DNA of 64,000 nucleotides from Myxococcales bacterium (GTDB taxonomy: Bacteria > Myxococcota_A > Polyangia > Polyangiales > Polyangiaceae). Positions 37,741-47,205 of the stretch are shown here, in pieces (the stretch's first letter is position 1; every line of letters starts with the position of its first letter). Where the stretch lies: the NCBI GenBank assembly GCA_016703425.1, contig JADJCA010000001.1, forward strand, positions 1-64,000, written 5' to 3'. Under the pieces are notes generated by a model, which saw only the letters and a program-made list of their open reading frames with translations, was not told the DNA's origin and ran no database searches. Both the position numbers and the translations under genes were made by a program.

Positions 37741-37803
37741 TTGAAACCTACGGCCACGCGTCGGACGTTGGCCGAGCCACTCGCGGGGACGAAGACGTGA
37801 GCG

Positions 37804-38460
37804 TCAGACCTTCATCGTCGACAAGTCACTCGAGACCAGCAGCGTGGGCTCGGTCCGCTCCTGCACGTCCCTCGCGCTGACGCCCGGCGCGACCTCGCGG
37901 AGCACGAGGCCCTGCGCGGTGACGTCGAGCGTTGCGAGCTCGGTGATGATGCGGTGCACGACGCCGCGACCCGTTAGCGGGAGGTTGCACTCCTTCAAGA
38001 TCTTCGGCGCGCCGTCCTTCGCGGCGTGCTCCATGATCACGACGACGCGCTTCGCGCTGGCGACGAGGTCCATGGCACCGCCCATCCCCTTGACCATCTT
38101 CCCGGGGATCATCCAGTTCGCGAGGTCGCCGCGCTCCGACACCTGCATAGCGCCGAGGATGCATAGGTCGACGTGCCCCCCGCGGATCATCGCGAAGCTC
38201 TCGGCGCTCGAGAAGATCGCGGAGCCCTGCTGCATCGTCACCGTCTCTTTGCCGGCGTTGATGAGGTCGGCGTCTTCCTTTCCTTCGAGCGGGTAGGGCC
38301 CAATGCCGAGCAGGCCGTTCTCGCTCTGAAGGACAACCTCGACCCCTTTGGGGATGAAGTTGGCGACGAGCGTGGGCATCCCGATGCCCAGGTTGACGTA
38401 GTAGCCATCTTTGAGTTCGAGCGCGGCGCGCTGGGCAATTTGATCACGAGAGAGCGGCAT
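37804..38460 (-). CDS. scoB: 3-oxoacid CoA-transferase subunit B
   Basis: 218 residues. Motifs: [20 protein letters not shown] and the catalytic Glu47 in [12 protein letters not shown], then [26 protein letters not shown] and [22 protein letters not shown], the SCOT/AtoA signatures. With subunit A it moves CoA from succinyl-CoA to acetoacetate, or in a related role activates another 3-oxoacid. The gene starts 24 bases after the stop of subunit A and is surely in the same operon. Symbol by family; atoA is an alternative. Confidence 0.94.
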   Translation of the reverse strand: MPLSRDQIAQRAALELKDGYYVNLGIGMPTLVANFIPKGVEVVLQSENGLLGIGPYPLEGKEDADLINAGKETVTMQQGSAIFSSAESFAMIRGGHVDLCILGAMQVSERGDLANWMIPGKMVKGMGGAMDLVASAKRVVVIMEHAAKDGAPKILKECNLPLTGRGVVHRIITELATLDVTAQGLVLREVAPGVSARDVQERTEPTLLVSSDLSTMKV

Positions 38461-38484
38461 GGTGGATCCTAATGCGCAGCTGGC

Positions 38485-39237
38485 TCAGCTGGCCTTTCGC
38501 GTGGTTCGGCGTTCGATGCGCTTCTCGTACGAAGCACCCTTGAAGATGCGCTGCACGTAGATGCCTGGCGTGTGGATGTGGTCCGGATCAAGCTGGCCGA
38601 CTTCCACGAGCTCCTCGACCTCGGCGATGGTGACCTTCGCCGCCGTCGCCATCATCGGATTGAAGTTCATGGCCGTGTGCCGGTAGACGAGGTTGCCGAA
38701 GCGATCGCCCTTCCAGGCCTTCACGATGGCGAAGTCGCCAACGATGGCCGGCTCAAGGACGTAGGTCCGCCCGTCAAACTCGCGCAGCTCCTTCTTGGCC
38801 GAGGCCTTGGCCACGCTACCGTCAGCGGCGTAGCGCAGCGGGAGGCCGCCGTCGCTGACCGCCGTGCCGGCGCCCGTGGGCGTGTAGAAGGCCGGGATGC
38901 CCGCGCCGCCGGCGCGCACGCGCTCCGCCAGTGTGCCTTGCGGGCATAGCTCCACCTCGAGCTCGCCGCTCAGGTATTGGCGCTCGAACTCTTTGTTCTC
39001 GCCGACGTAGCTCGAGATCATCTTCTTGATCTGCTTGGCGCGGAGCAAGACGCCGAGACCGAAGTCATCGACGCCGCAGTTGTTCGACACGAACGTCAGC
39101 TCTCTCACACCAAGGTCGCGGATGGCGCGGATGGCGTTCTCCGGGATGCCGCAGAGGCCAAACCCTCCCGCCAGGACCGTCGCGCCGTTTTGAATGTCTG
39201 CACACGCCTCTTGGGCGCTCAATTTGACCTTGTTCAT
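38485..39237 (-). CDS. scoA: 3-oxoacid CoA-transferase subunit A
   Basis: 250 residues from the ATG at 39235-39237. Signatures: [23 protein letters not shown] near the N-terminus, [60 protein letters not shown] and the C-terminal [13 protein letters not shown]. Together with the adjacent subunit B it forms the alpha2-beta2 SCOT-type enzyme for ketone body or acetoacetate use. No other butyrate or acetoacetate genes are nearby. Confidence 0.94.
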   Translation of the reverse strand: MNKVKLSAQEACADIQNGATVLAGGFGLCGIPENAIRAIRDLGVRELTFVSNNCGVDDFGLGVLLRAKQIKKMISSYVGENKEFERQYLSGELEVELCPQGTLAERVRAGGAGIPAFYTPTGAGTAVSDGGLPLRYAADGSVAKASAKKELREFDGRTYVLEPAIVGDFAIVKAWKGDRFGNLVYRHTAMNFNPMMATAAKVTIAEVEELVEVGQLDPDHIHTPGIYVQRIFKGASYEKRIERRTTRKAS

Positions 39238-39409
39238 AGGGAGCCTCGTTGCGGCGCCGAAGGGTATCGAGGTCGCGGGGCCACGTCGAGGGCGCCTCAC
39301 GCCAGACAGTTCTTCTCTTCGGGGCCCGAACGTCGCCCGATGTCGGCGGATGGACCACCAAGGGGGAACGTCGACGCGGCGGATCGCGCGCGCTAGTGTG
39401 ACTCGAGCG

Positions 39410-40276
39410 ATGGCCCCTCACGGAGAGTCGATCTTCGCCGCGCTGGCGGCCGCCTGCGCCGGGGCCGCCCTCGCGTTCGCCGCCGTGGCCTTTGCTCTCG
39501 GGCGCAGCCAGCGCTGGAAGCACCTGAGCCTTCTCGGCTGGGCCGGCCTCGGCGCGACCGCGTTTTCACTCCTTGAGGGGTCGACGTGGACCCACACCCC
39601 CTCGCCCGCGGTGATGGTCCTCGAAGCCAGCTCAAGCCTGTTGGTAGCGGCTCTCACGCTCGTAGCGTTGCTTCGCTACGCGTACGAGCAGTATGGGGAG
39701 ACGCCGTCGGCGGCGGCCCGTTGGCTGGAACGCAGCCTCCTCGTCGTGGCCGCCTCCACCCTGGTGCCTGGCTTGTGTTTTTCGGGCGCCACCACTCGGG
39801 TCGTGATGGGCCTCAAGCAGTCGTGGCCCATCGCGACGCCCGTCGGCGAGGTGATGGCGGGGGTCATCGTCGTTGCCTCGTTCGCCGTCTTCGTGCGGCA
39901 CTCGCTGGTCGCGAAACGCGGCGTCGCGGGCGCTTGGATCCACGCCGTCGGCGCTGGGATCCTGGCGCTCTTGGTCGTGCGCGAGGTCGCGCTCCTCGTG
40001 GGCGCGCCGGGGCCCACGCTCGTGCACCTAGGCTTCAGTCTCGGGCTCTTGCCTGCGATGCTGGCCACTGGCCTCAAGCTGGCGCGTGATGCCGACCATC
40101 GACGAGAGTCGCGATGCGGCGCAACGCATCGAGCGCATCGTCGCCGACATGCGCGTGTTCGGTCGCGCCAACGAAGGGGCCATGCGACCGGTCGCCGTCG
40201 GGCCGGTTCTCGCCAGCGCTCTGCGCTTGGCCGAGCACTCCGTTCGCCATCGAGCCACGCTCATCCTCCGCGATGA
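39410..40276 (+). CDS. Membrane sensor part of a hybrid histidine kinase, cut at a deletion
   Basis: From the ATG at 39410. The first ~225 residues hold six to seven hydrophobic helices ([114 protein letters not shown]). After ARDA at about 40092 the frame degenerates into Arg-rich sequence. A normal kinase of this build would continue with a linker and a HisKA domain. Instead the sequence jumps to kinase material in another frame starting about 40089, so a stretch has been lost. Its ligand is unknown. Confidence 0.6.
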   Translation: MAPHGESIFAALAAACAGAALAFAAVAFALGRSQRWKHLSLLGWAGLGATAFSLLEGSTWTHTPSPAVMVLEASSSLLVAALTLVALLRYAYEQYGETPSAAARWLERSLLVVAASTLVPGLCFSGATTRVVMGLKQSWPIATPVGEVMAGVIVVASFAVFVRHSLVAKRGVAGAWIHAVGAGILALLVVREVALLVGAPGPTLVHLGFSLGLLPAMLATGLKLARDADHRRESRCGATHRAHRRRHARVRSRQRRGHATGRRRAGSRQRSALGRALRSPSSHAHPPR

Positions 40277-41093
40277 ATCCGAGTCAGCGCTGCCCGCCGT
40301 TGCGTGCGATGCGACCAAGCTCGCCCAGGTGGTGGTCAATCTAGTCGTCAACGCGGCCTACGCGACCGCTGAAGCCGGTAGACCGAGCAGCACGCCGGTC
40401 CGCGTGACGACGCGTCGAGCACCCGACGGGTGGGTTGAGATCGCGGTGGCTGATGAAGGGGCGGGGATGAGCCCGGCCACGCAGCAAAGGTTGTTTGAGC
40501 CGTTCTTTACGACCAAGGGGCACGGGCAAGGCACCGGGTTGGGCCTGTATGTGTCGTTGGGAATCGTTCGCAGCTTTGGCGGCGAGCTCTCGGTGGAGAG
40601 CGCCGAAGGTGTTGGCACCACGATGCGCATGCGGCTCCCGCCGAGCGACGCCGCTCCCCTGGCGCGGGCGCGCGAGGAGTCGGCTGCCCCCGCTGCGAGC
40701 GCGCGGACGAGCGTGCAGGATGACTCGGTGAGCGGGCTCAGCGTGCTCGTCGTCGAAGACGATCCGGAGGTCGCGGCGTCGCTCCGCCGCATGCTCGCGG
40801 GCGCCACCGTGACCGTCGCCGAGTCGGGGGATTCCGCCGTCGAGGATCTCGAGACCGGGCGCTACGACGTCGTCCTATGCGATCTGATGCTCCCTGTCCT
40901 CACGGGGATGGAGGTCTTCGCCGCCGCCGAGCGCCTCGACGCCCGGTTGGCGAGGCGCTTCCTCTTCATGACCGGCGGCCCTGTCACCGAGGATGCGCGG
41001 CGGTTTGTTGAGCTCCACGACCGGCGAGTCTTGGCGAAGCCCTTCGACTCGAGCCTTTTGCGGGAACGAATTCGCGACGTCGCCACCCAGTGA
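40089..41093 (+). CDS. HATPase and receiver part of a hybrid histidine kinase lacking the phospho-accepting histidine
   Basis: About 334 residues from the ATG at 40089. It starts with the last helix of a dimerisation domain ([16 protein letters not shown]), but the upstream helix with the His of H-E-I/x-N-N-P is absent. The ATPase domain is complete: N box VVVNLVVNAAYA, G1 VADEGAGMS, F box LFEPFFTTK, G2 GTGLGLYVSLGIVRSFGG. A receiver follows: LVVEDDPEVAASL, phospho-acceptor Asp in VVLCDLMLPV, and Lys in RVLAKPFD. Without the His the kinase cannot autophosphorylate in the usual way. Either the sequence has a deletion here or the gene is decayed. Confidence 0.75.
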   Translation: MPTIDESRDAAQRIERIVADMRVFGRANEGAMRPVAVGPVLASALRLAEHSVRHRATLILRDESESALPAVACDATKLAQVVVNLVVNAAYATAEAGRPSSTPVRVTTRRAPDGWVEIAVADEGAGMSPATQQRLFEPFFTTKGHGQGTGLGLYVSLGIVRSFGGELSVESAEGVGTTMRMRLPPSDAAPLARAREESAAPAASARTSVQDDSVSGLSVLVVEDDPEVAASLRRMLAGATVTVAESGDSAVEDLETGRYDVVLCDLMLPVLTGMEVFAAAERLDARLARRFLFMTGGPVTEDARRFVELHDRRVLAKPFDSSLLRERIRDVATQ

Positions 41094-41329
41094 GCCAGGC
41101 AATTTCCGCGGTCGCCAGAACCGCGCGTTGGTCTGAGCTTTGCTTCGCTTGGTGGACGATGGCGAACCATGTCGGCAATTTGCTCGCAGAGCTCTTCCCG
41201 GAAACCGAAAGTGGCGGATCTTCCGTTGCCGAAGGGAGACATGCGAGGTCATCGCACATCGAAGCGCTTCTGCAGGTGGCAGCAAGCCCAACCGTGGTGC
41301 GAAATCGTACTGCACCGTATGCTGAACGC

Positions 41330-41659
41330 ATGTCCGAACGCGTCCCGAGGCCGCCGCGTATTCCCGTGGAACACGAATACGGCGCTGGCGAAGAGCACAT
41401 GGGGCAGTTCGTCACCAACGTGAGTCGCAACGGGGCGTTCATCCGAACGAAGAAGCCGCTCGCCATCGGGGCCACGATCGACCTCAACTTCACGATCGTC
41501 GACGACGACCTCTACACCATCGAGGGCGTGGGCGAGGTGGTGCGCATGAGCGCCGATCCGGTGGGCGTGGGCGTGCAGTTCGTCTCGCTCACGAGCGACT
41601 CAAAGAAGGTCCTCGAGCGGCTGCTGTCGAAGCGCACCTCATGGCGGCCCCGTCGCTGA
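41330..41659 (+). CDS. PilZ-domain protein
   Basis: 109 residues from the ATG at 41330; a frame open upstream to 41090 has poor sequence, so the later start is preferred. The body is a PilZ-type barrel: VPRPPRIPVEHEYG, then FVTNVSRNGAFIRTKKPLAIG, with the N-x-S-x-x-G box, and GVGVQFVSLTSDS. Basic residues ahead of the barrel (ERVPRPPR) could form the arginine pair that grips cyclic-di-GMP, although spacing is not the canonical R-x-x-x-R. It may be an output for the diguanylate cyclase 4 kb away. About 235 bases separate it from the kinase gene. Confidence 0.85.
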   Translation: MSERVPRPPRIPVEHEYGAGEEHMGQFVTNVSRNGAFIRTKKPLAIGATIDLNFTIVDDDLYTIEGVGEVVRMSADPVGVGVQFVSLTSDSKKVLERLLSKRTSWRPRR

Positions 41660-41695
41660 CTCGCCCGCGGCGTCTCGCCGTTTGTGAAACGCGTT

Positions 41696-42508
41696 CTAGG
41701 TGGTCTGGATGGACAGGCTGAGGCGCCGCGTGGCGCCCGGTGCGAGCTCGAGGAGGTCCGTCCCCGTGTTGAGCGCGTTGCCGGGACTCGTCCAGGGCTC
41801 GACGCAGACGAAGGGCCGCTCGGGGAGTGTCCAGAGCACCCACGTCCGAAACTCGTCCGAGCCCCGGAGCGTCACGGCGCCGGCCCCCGTGTCGAAGCGC
41901 AGCGCCTGGGCGCCGTGGTCGACAAGGTGGAGGTCGACCTCCTCGTGGGCGAAGTCGATGGGCGAAGGCACCGCGACGTGACGCTTCGTGCGGTTGTCGA
42001 AGGCGCGCGTCGCCGGAGTCGTCACGCGCATCGCGTTCTTGTCGCGCACGGAGAAGTACGGGTGCAGGCCGAAGGCGAATGGCATCGGCTCCTCGTCGCG
42101 GCTCTCGACGTCGATGGCGTAGGTGAGGCACGTCGCGCTGAGCTCGACGCGGAGCCGAAGGAGGAAGTCCCACGGAAAGCGCCCGAGCGTTGCGTCCGTT
42201 CCCTCAAGCTCCAACACGACCGACGCCGCGGTCTTCTCCGCGACGCGGAAGGGGAGGTCTCGGGCGAAGCCGTGGTGGGGGAGCTTGCCGTACCGGCCGT
42301 GGGCTTCGAAGAGGTCGTTTTTGAGACGGCCCGGCGCAGGGAATAAGACTGGAACACCGCCGCGGCGCTTGTCCGTTCGAAGGCTCGCGTCGTCGCAATA
42401 GAGAATCTCGCGCTCGCCGACGGCGAACCGCGTGACGAGCGCGCCCAAGGAGGGGAGCACCTCGGCGCGCGCATCGGAGGTCTCAAGCACCAAGCGTTCC
42501 AGTTCCAT
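41696..42508 (-). CDS. Aldose 1-epimerase-like (hexose-6-phosphate mutarotase family) protein
   Basis: 270 residues, a complete galactose mutarotase-like domain. Motifs include GGVPVLFPAPGRLKND, KLPHHGFARDLPF with the active-site His, and AFGLHPYFSVRDK with a second His, followed by WVLWTLPERPFVCVEPWTSPG whose Glu is the general base. The enzyme should interconvert alpha and beta sugar anomers in the cytoplasm. No sugar operon is around; it stands alone between the PilZ gene and a divergent endopeptidase. Confidence 0.9.
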   Translation of the reverse strand: MELERLVLETSDARAEVLPSLGALVTRFAVGEREILYCDDASLRTDKRRGGVPVLFPAPGRLKNDLFEAHGRYGKLPHHGFARDLPFRVAEKTAASVVLELEGTDATLGRFPWDFLLRLRVELSATCLTYAIDVESRDEEPMPFAFGLHPYFSVRDKNAMRVTTPATRAFDNRTKRHVAVPSPIDFAHEEVDLHLVDHGAQALRFDTGAGAVTLRGSDEFRTWVLWTLPERPFVCVEPWTSPGNALNTGTDLLELAPGATRRLSLSIQTT

Positions 42509-42618
42509 GGCGCCAGGCTATTCGCAGCGATCGCCTCCGTCGACCGCCGAGCGGGCTCGCCCGGGCGTGTTTTGCCCCCGCCGCGGACCGCCCGTTTCTT
42601 GGCCGCACGGGCGAAACC

Positions 42619-43695
42619 ATGGCTAGTGGAGCTGTGCACGCTTCCCTTCGAGCGTTGACGGTCCTTGCTCTGCTCACGGCGTCGCCGGGGGCATGGTCCC
42701 TTGGTGGCCGCCGTTCCAGTGAGACGAGCGCGGCCCTCACGCCGGTGTTCGCCATGGGACGCAGCGTCGGCTCGCCAACGGCAGGCCACCTGCTCGGCGG
42801 GGCGCGGCTCGCTGACGCGCCCTACCTGCGCATCGCGCCGGCCTACGCCCACGGCGACGTTCGCTGGGGGCTTGGGTCGCTCGTCGCGATGGTCGACCGG
42901 GCCGCGCAGCGCGTCCGGAAGGCCTATCCCAACGCGGTGCTCAACGTCGGGCACCTGTCGCGTCCCGGTGGCGGCGAGGTTGACCGCCACGTCTCGCACG
43001 AGAGCGGCCGCGACGTGGACATCGGTTTTTACGTGCGGTCCGCGCAAGACAAGCCGCTCGCGTCGGACCACTTCGTGCCCTTTCAGGGCGACGGTACGGC
43101 GAAGTCTTGGCCCGGCGCGTTCTTCGACGACGCGCGCAATTGGGCTCTCGTACGCGCGCTGCTCACCGATGGGCAGGCCCACGTGACGCACATCTTTGTG
43201 GCCGCACCGCTTCGCGCCCGCCTCCTAGCCTACGCCGCCAAGAGCGGCGCCTCGCGCGAGCTGCGCGACCGCGCCGCCCTCGCCATGCTCCAGCCGAAGG
43301 GCGCACTGCCGCACGACGACCACTTCCACGTGCGCATTTCCTGTCCACCATGGCAACGCGAGTGCGTCGAGGTGCCGGTGCGAAAGAAGCCAGCGCTGGT
43401 GGCCAAGGTGCCTATCGCGCACGGTCGAGCTCGCGCTCATGCGGCGGCGACGGCCGATCGCGACGAGCCGCGCGGACCCGCACGGGGCCTCGCGACGCCG
43501 CCGCCGTCGGCTCGGCTCCATGCGGCGCAAAAGCCGGAGCCCACGTCGGGCAGCACCTTCGGCGCCCTCTTCTTCGGTGGAGAGCCCGCGGCTGCGGCAA
43601 AGGCCGTCGAGGCCCCGGCTGAGCCGTCACACGGGGACGCTGACGAAAAGAGCACGGGAGCCTCGCCGATCGATGACGTCGACGGCCCCATGTGA
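42619..43695 (+). CDS. mepA: Penicillin-insensitive murein endopeptidase-like protein (MepA, M74)
   Basis: 358 residues. Signal peptide MASGAVHASLRALTVLALLTASPG precedes the domain. The M74 zinc-site signatures are HVSHESGRDVDIGFY (His and Asp) near residue 133 and LPHDDHFHVRISCP near residue 235. The domain is completed by DHFVPFQGDG. The C-terminal ~110 residues are a low-complexity Ala/Pro/Arg-rich tail not found in standard MepA, ending STGASPIDDVDGPM. It should cut D-Ala-mDAP cross-links of peptidoglycan in the periplasm. The next gene starts 20 bases downstream on the same strand. Confidence 0.9.
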   Translation: MASGAVHASLRALTVLALLTASPGAWSLGGRRSSETSAALTPVFAMGRSVGSPTAGHLLGGARLADAPYLRIAPAYAHGDVRWGLGSLVAMVDRAAQRVRKAYPNAVLNVGHLSRPGGGEVDRHVSHESGRDVDIGFYVRSAQDKPLASDHFVPFQGDGTAKSWPGAFFDDARNWALVRALLTDGQAHVTHIFVAAPLRARLLAYAAKSGASRELRDRAALAMLQPKGALPHDDHFHVRISCPPWQRECVEVPVRKKPALVAKVPIAHGRARAHAAATADRDEPRGPARGLATPPPSARLHAAQKPEPTSGSTFGALFFGGEPAAAAKAVEAPAEPSHGDADEKSTGASPIDDVDGPM

Positions 43696-43716
43696 CCGTA
43701 TACTTTTGCGATCGTG

Positions 43717-46443
43717 ATGGCTGCTAGCCAATCTGGAATCGAGGGGCGGGCCGTTTTGGTCGGCCGCGCCGCCGAGCTCGGAGTCCTCGAAGAGGCGCTG
43801 CGAGCCGTTCGCCACAAGCGTCGCACGCGCATCGTCACGGTCCTCGGCGTCGCCGGCGTTGGCAAGACGCGCCTTGTTCAAGAGTTCCTCGCCAAGGTCG
43901 GCGCCGGGGCGCGCGTCGTCATGGGGGAGGCTCGCCCTGAGGGCTCATCTTACGAAGTCTTCTCTCGGATCCTGCGGGCTCGTTTTGGTCTCGTCGAGGG
44001 CATGAACCCCGAGGCGGCGGCGTTGCACATTCGCGGCCAGGTCGCCGAGGTCCTCGAAGACCGCAAGGTCGGCGACGTCATCTATTTTCTCGGCCAGCTG
44101 CTCGACCTAGAGCTGCCGTCGTCGCCGTTGATCGCCGCCGTCGAGGGCGACCGTGAGGAGCTCCGCTCGCTGCGGCGCGCGGTCCTCAAGCGCTTCTTCG
44201 AGGCCGACGCGCGCGGGCTCGGCTCGCCGTCGTTCGCGCCGCCCCCGCTCACGTCGCGCAACGGCTCGATGCCGCCGGGGACCGTGCCGCACCGCACGCC
44301 GGTGGTTCTCGTCTTCGACAACCTCCACGCGGCGCACGATGATTCGCTCGAGCTGCTCGGCTACCTTCGCGCGACGTTGGACGCGCCGATCCTGATCCTG
44401 GCGCTCGCGCGGCCGGAGCTCGTAGCGCGCAAGGACGGCTGGGGCAAAGGGGAAGAGGCGCGGCACCGTGTCATCGAGCTGAGCCCTCTCGGTGACAACG
44501 ATGCGGCCGCCGTGATGCACGACCTCTTGGCGCCCTGCGGCGACGACGAGAACGTCGAGGAGCTCGTCGAGGCAGCCTGCTCGATGGCAGGGGGCAACCC
44601 GTCGCTGCTCGAGCAGATGGTCCGCATCCACCGCGACATGGGGGTCGTCGAGCCGGCAACGGACCAAGACCTCGGAGCGATGCGCGGCGAGCGCTGGGTC
44701 GTCCACGTCAATCGTCTCGAGGAAGTGCGCCTGCCGCTCACCGTCGAAGACGCCGTTCAGGCGCGCATCGGCGCGCTGGCGCAAGACGAGCGCGACCTCT
44801 TGGAGCGCGCCGCGACCATGGGCGGCGTCTTCTGGCTCGGCGGGCTCGTGACCTTGCTCCGGCAAGGCAAGGCGCCGCCGGAGATGTGGATCTCGGGCGA
44901 GACCACCGACGTCGCGCGCGTGCGCGCGATCCTTCGAGACCTCATGGAGCGCGACTACGTGCTCCGGCTGCCCGACAGCGCCTTCGCCGGTGACGAAGAA
45001 TACGTCTTCAAGCACAACCGCGAACGCGAGAACCTCGCGCGTCGAACGCCGGCCAACGTGCAGCGCCGGTACCACACGACCATCGGCGACTGGCTCTCGT
45101 TCCAGGGCAGCGTTCGCTCCCACGAGGAATACCTCGCGATGCTCGCGCAGCACCGCGAGCAAGCGGGGGCGCTGGCGCTGGCGGCCGTGGCGTTCCTCGA
45201 CGCCGCCGACGTGGCGCGCTCCCACTACGCCAACGGCAAGGCGTCCGAGTACTACGAGCGAGGCCTCGCGCTCGTGCGGGAGCACGAGCTGGCCATCGAG
45301 CCGGAGGTGCTCCTTCGCGCGCTGCACCACAACGGCGACGTGCTGCAGTCACTCGGAAAAAACGACGAGGCGCTGGCCGCGTTTCGGCAAATGCTTACGG
45401 AAGCATACCGCCTCGACCTGCGCACGAAGGGCGGCGCCGCGCAGAGCCGCATCGGTCGCCTGCACCGGGAAACGGGGCGCCTCGCCGACGCGGCAAAGCA
45501 CCTGTCGGCGGCACTCTCGCTCTTCGAGGAGGCCGACGATCAGCGCGGCGTCGCGAGCACCCTCGACGACATCGGCAAGCTCCATTGGCTGCGCGGCGAC
45601 TACCCGCAGGCGCTAGAGCATACGCAGCGGGCCCTCACCATGCGCCGCAAGCTCGGCGACCGCCGTTCGATTGCGCTCAGCTTGAACAATCTCGGCCTCG
45701 TGTACCAAGACTCGGGGCAATTCAAACCGGCGCTCGAGTGTTTCGAGCAGGCGCTCCGCACGCGCCGCGAGATCGGTGACCTCGTCGGCGTCTCCATCTC
45801 GCTCAACAACCTCGGCACCGTCGCGCAAGATGAGCGTGACGACGCCCGCGCCCTCAAGCTCTTCCTTGAGGCCTACGACGTGGCCAAAGAGACTGGCGAT
45901 CGGAACCGCATCGCCGTCATCCTCACCAACGTCGGAGAGACCTACAGCCGGCTCGGTGACTCGGAAAAGGCGGTCGTTCACCTCAAGCAAGCCGAGGCCA
46001 TCGCGGAAGAGCTGGGCGATGCGCTTGGCCTCGCCGAGGTCGCCCGCGGTCTCGGCAAGGCGTACCTGGCTCAGCGCGAGCTGACGAAGGCACGCGAGAG
46101 CGCGCGGCGCGCCGTCGACATCCTCACGGAGATCCAGAGCAGCGTGCAGCTCGGCATCGCGCTTCGTTCCCTCGGTGAGGTCACCGCCGCGGCGAGCGCC
46201 GGTGGCCCGAGCATGGTGGAGGCGGAAGAGCACCTCTCGCGCTCCGTCGCCATCTTCGAAGACATCGGCAACGAGGTCGAGCTGGCGCGGAGCCTGCGGG
46301 CCTTCGTGGACCTGGTGCGCGGCTCCGATCGCAACGCCGATCCGGCATCGAAATCCGCCGCCGACGAGGCCGCGCGCCGCGCCGAAGCGATCTACGCGCG
46401 CCTCCGGAGCGTCGGCGCCGGCACGTCACCGCCAAAGGCGTAG
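43717..46443 (+). CDS. AAA/STAND-type ATPase with tetratricopeptide repeats
   Basis: 908 residues from the ATG at 43717 (a GTG precedes it by one codon). Residues ~20-330 form an AAA_16/STAND NTPase: Walker A VLGVAGVGKTRL near residue 45, VVLVFDNLHAAHDDSLELLGYL as Walker B near residue 195, and LGDNDAAAVMHDLL. Then a helical region, and from ~480 to 860 about nine TPR units with a typical A-L-x-x-x-R-E-I-G-D rhythm (RSIALSLNNLGLVYQDSGQF, VSISLNNLGTVAQDERDDA, IAVILTNVGETYSRLGDSE). Such proteins act as nucleotide-dependent switches that scaffold signalling. No N-terminal effector domain such as HTH, kinase or cyclase is present. Confidence 0.9.
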   Translation: MAASQSGIEGRAVLVGRAAELGVLEEALRAVRHKRRTRIVTVLGVAGVGKTRLVQEFLAKVGAGARVVMGEARPEGSSYEVFSRILRARFGLVEGMNPEAAALHIRGQVAEVLEDRKVGDVIYFLGQLLDLELPSSPLIAAVEGDREELRSLRRAVLKRFFEADARGLGSPSFAPPPLTSRNGSMPPGTVPHRTPVVLVFDNLHAAHDDSLELLGYLRATLDAPILILALARPELVARKDGWGKGEEARHRVIELSPLGDNDAAAVMHDLLAPCGDDENVEELVEAACSMAGGNPSLLEQMVRIHRDMGVVEPATDQDLGAMRGERWVVHVNRLEEVRLPLTVEDAVQARIGALAQDERDLLERAATMGGVFWLGGLVTLLRQGKAPPEMWISGETTDVARVRAILRDLMERDYVLRLPDSAFAGDEEYVFKHNRERENLARRTPANVQRRYHTTIGDWLSFQGSVRSHEEYLAMLAQHREQAGALALAAVAFLDAADVARSHYANGKASEYYERGLALVREHELAIEPEVLLRALHHNGDVLQSLGKNDEALAAFRQMLTEAYRLDLRTKGGAAQSRIGRLHRETGRLADAAKHLSAALSLFEEADDQRGVASTLDDIGKLHWLRGDYPQALEHTQRALTMRRKLGDRRSIALSLNNLGLVYQDSGQFKPALECFEQALRTRREIGDLVGVSISLNNLGTVAQDERDDARALKLFLEAYDVAKETGDRNRIAVILTNVGETYSRLGDSEKAVVHLKQAEAIAEELGDALGLAEVARGLGKAYLAQRELTKARESARRAVDILTEIQSSVQLGIALRSLGEVTAAASAGGPSMVEAEEHLSRSVAIFEDIGNEVELARSLRAFVDLVRGSDRNADPASKSAADEAARRAEAIYARLRSVGAGTSPPKA

Positions 46444-46473
46444 AGGCACCGCGCAACGCCGATGGGCTCTCGC

Positions 46474-47205
46474 CTAACCCTCGACGAGGGCCTTGGATCG
46501 CGGATCGCGCGGGGCGCGGAAGAGCTCCTCGGTGGCGCGATCCTCCACGATGCAGCCATCGGCGAGCACGAGCGTTCGATCGCTGACGGCACGCGCGAAG
46601 GCCATCTCGTGCGTGACCGTTAGCAGCGTCACGCCACCGGCCACGAGCGACCGGAAGAGCGTCGCCGCTTCACGTCGCCGCGAAGGATCAAGCGCGCTCG
46701 TTGGTTCGTCGAGGAGAAGAACGTCGGGCTCCATCGCGAGGGCGCGCGCGATGGCGACCCGTTGTTGCTCGCCGCCCGAGAGATCGCTCGGGTGCGCGTC
46801 TTCGCGCCGTCCGAGGCCGACGCGTTCGAGGAGCATGCGCGCCTGGGCCTCAGCCCGCGCCAAGGGCCAGTGCTTGACCACGCGGGGACCGACCATCACG
46901 TTCTCCTTCGCCGTCATGTGCGGGAAGAGATGGAGACCCTGAAAGACGAGCCCGAGCCGCGCTCGAAGCTCCTCCGCTCCGTCGCGCCGCGCGAGCGCAG
47001 CGGCGGCCACCTCGACAGTGCCGACGGCGATGGCCCCCTCGTCGATGGGTTCGAGGCCCGTCAAGCAGCGCAGCAGCGTTGACTTGCCCGAGCCGGACCC
47101 GCCGAGAAGAGCCGTCGAGGTGCCCGGCTCGATGCGAAAGGTGACGTCGCGAAAGACGATGCGGTCGCCGAACGTCTTCTTGACCCCTTTGGCGACGAGC
47201 GTCAC
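46474..47205 (-). CDS. glnQ: Amino-acid ABC transporter ATP-binding protein (GlnQ-type)
   Basis: 243 residues from the GTG at 47203-47205, which overlaps the preceding stop (GTGA). Motifs: Walker A LLGGSGSGKSTLLRCL, Q-loop GLVFQGLHLFPHMT, ABC signature LSGGEQQRVAIARALAMEP, Walker B VLLLDEPTSALDP and the switch His in TVTHEMAF. All are intact. It powers the adjacent binding-protein/permease fusion for polar amino acid uptake. Specificity is inferred from family only. Confidence 0.94.
   Translation of the reverse strand: MTLVAKGVKKTFGDRIVFRDVTFRIEPGTSTALLGGSGSGKSTLLRCLTGLEPIDEGAIAVGTVEVAAAALARRDGAEELRARLGLVFQGLHLFPHMTAKENVMVGPRVVKHWPLARAEAQARMLLERVGLGRREDAHPSDLSGGEQQRVAIARALAMEPDVLLLDEPTSALDPSRRREAATLFRSLVAGGVTLLTVTHEMAFARAVSDRTLVLADGCIVEDRATEELFRAPRDPRSKALVEG

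Noticed and set aside
41090..41329. N-terminal extension of the PilZ protein
   Set aside because: The frame is open but the sequence lacks domain features and a good start; the ATG at 41330 opens the family domain directly.
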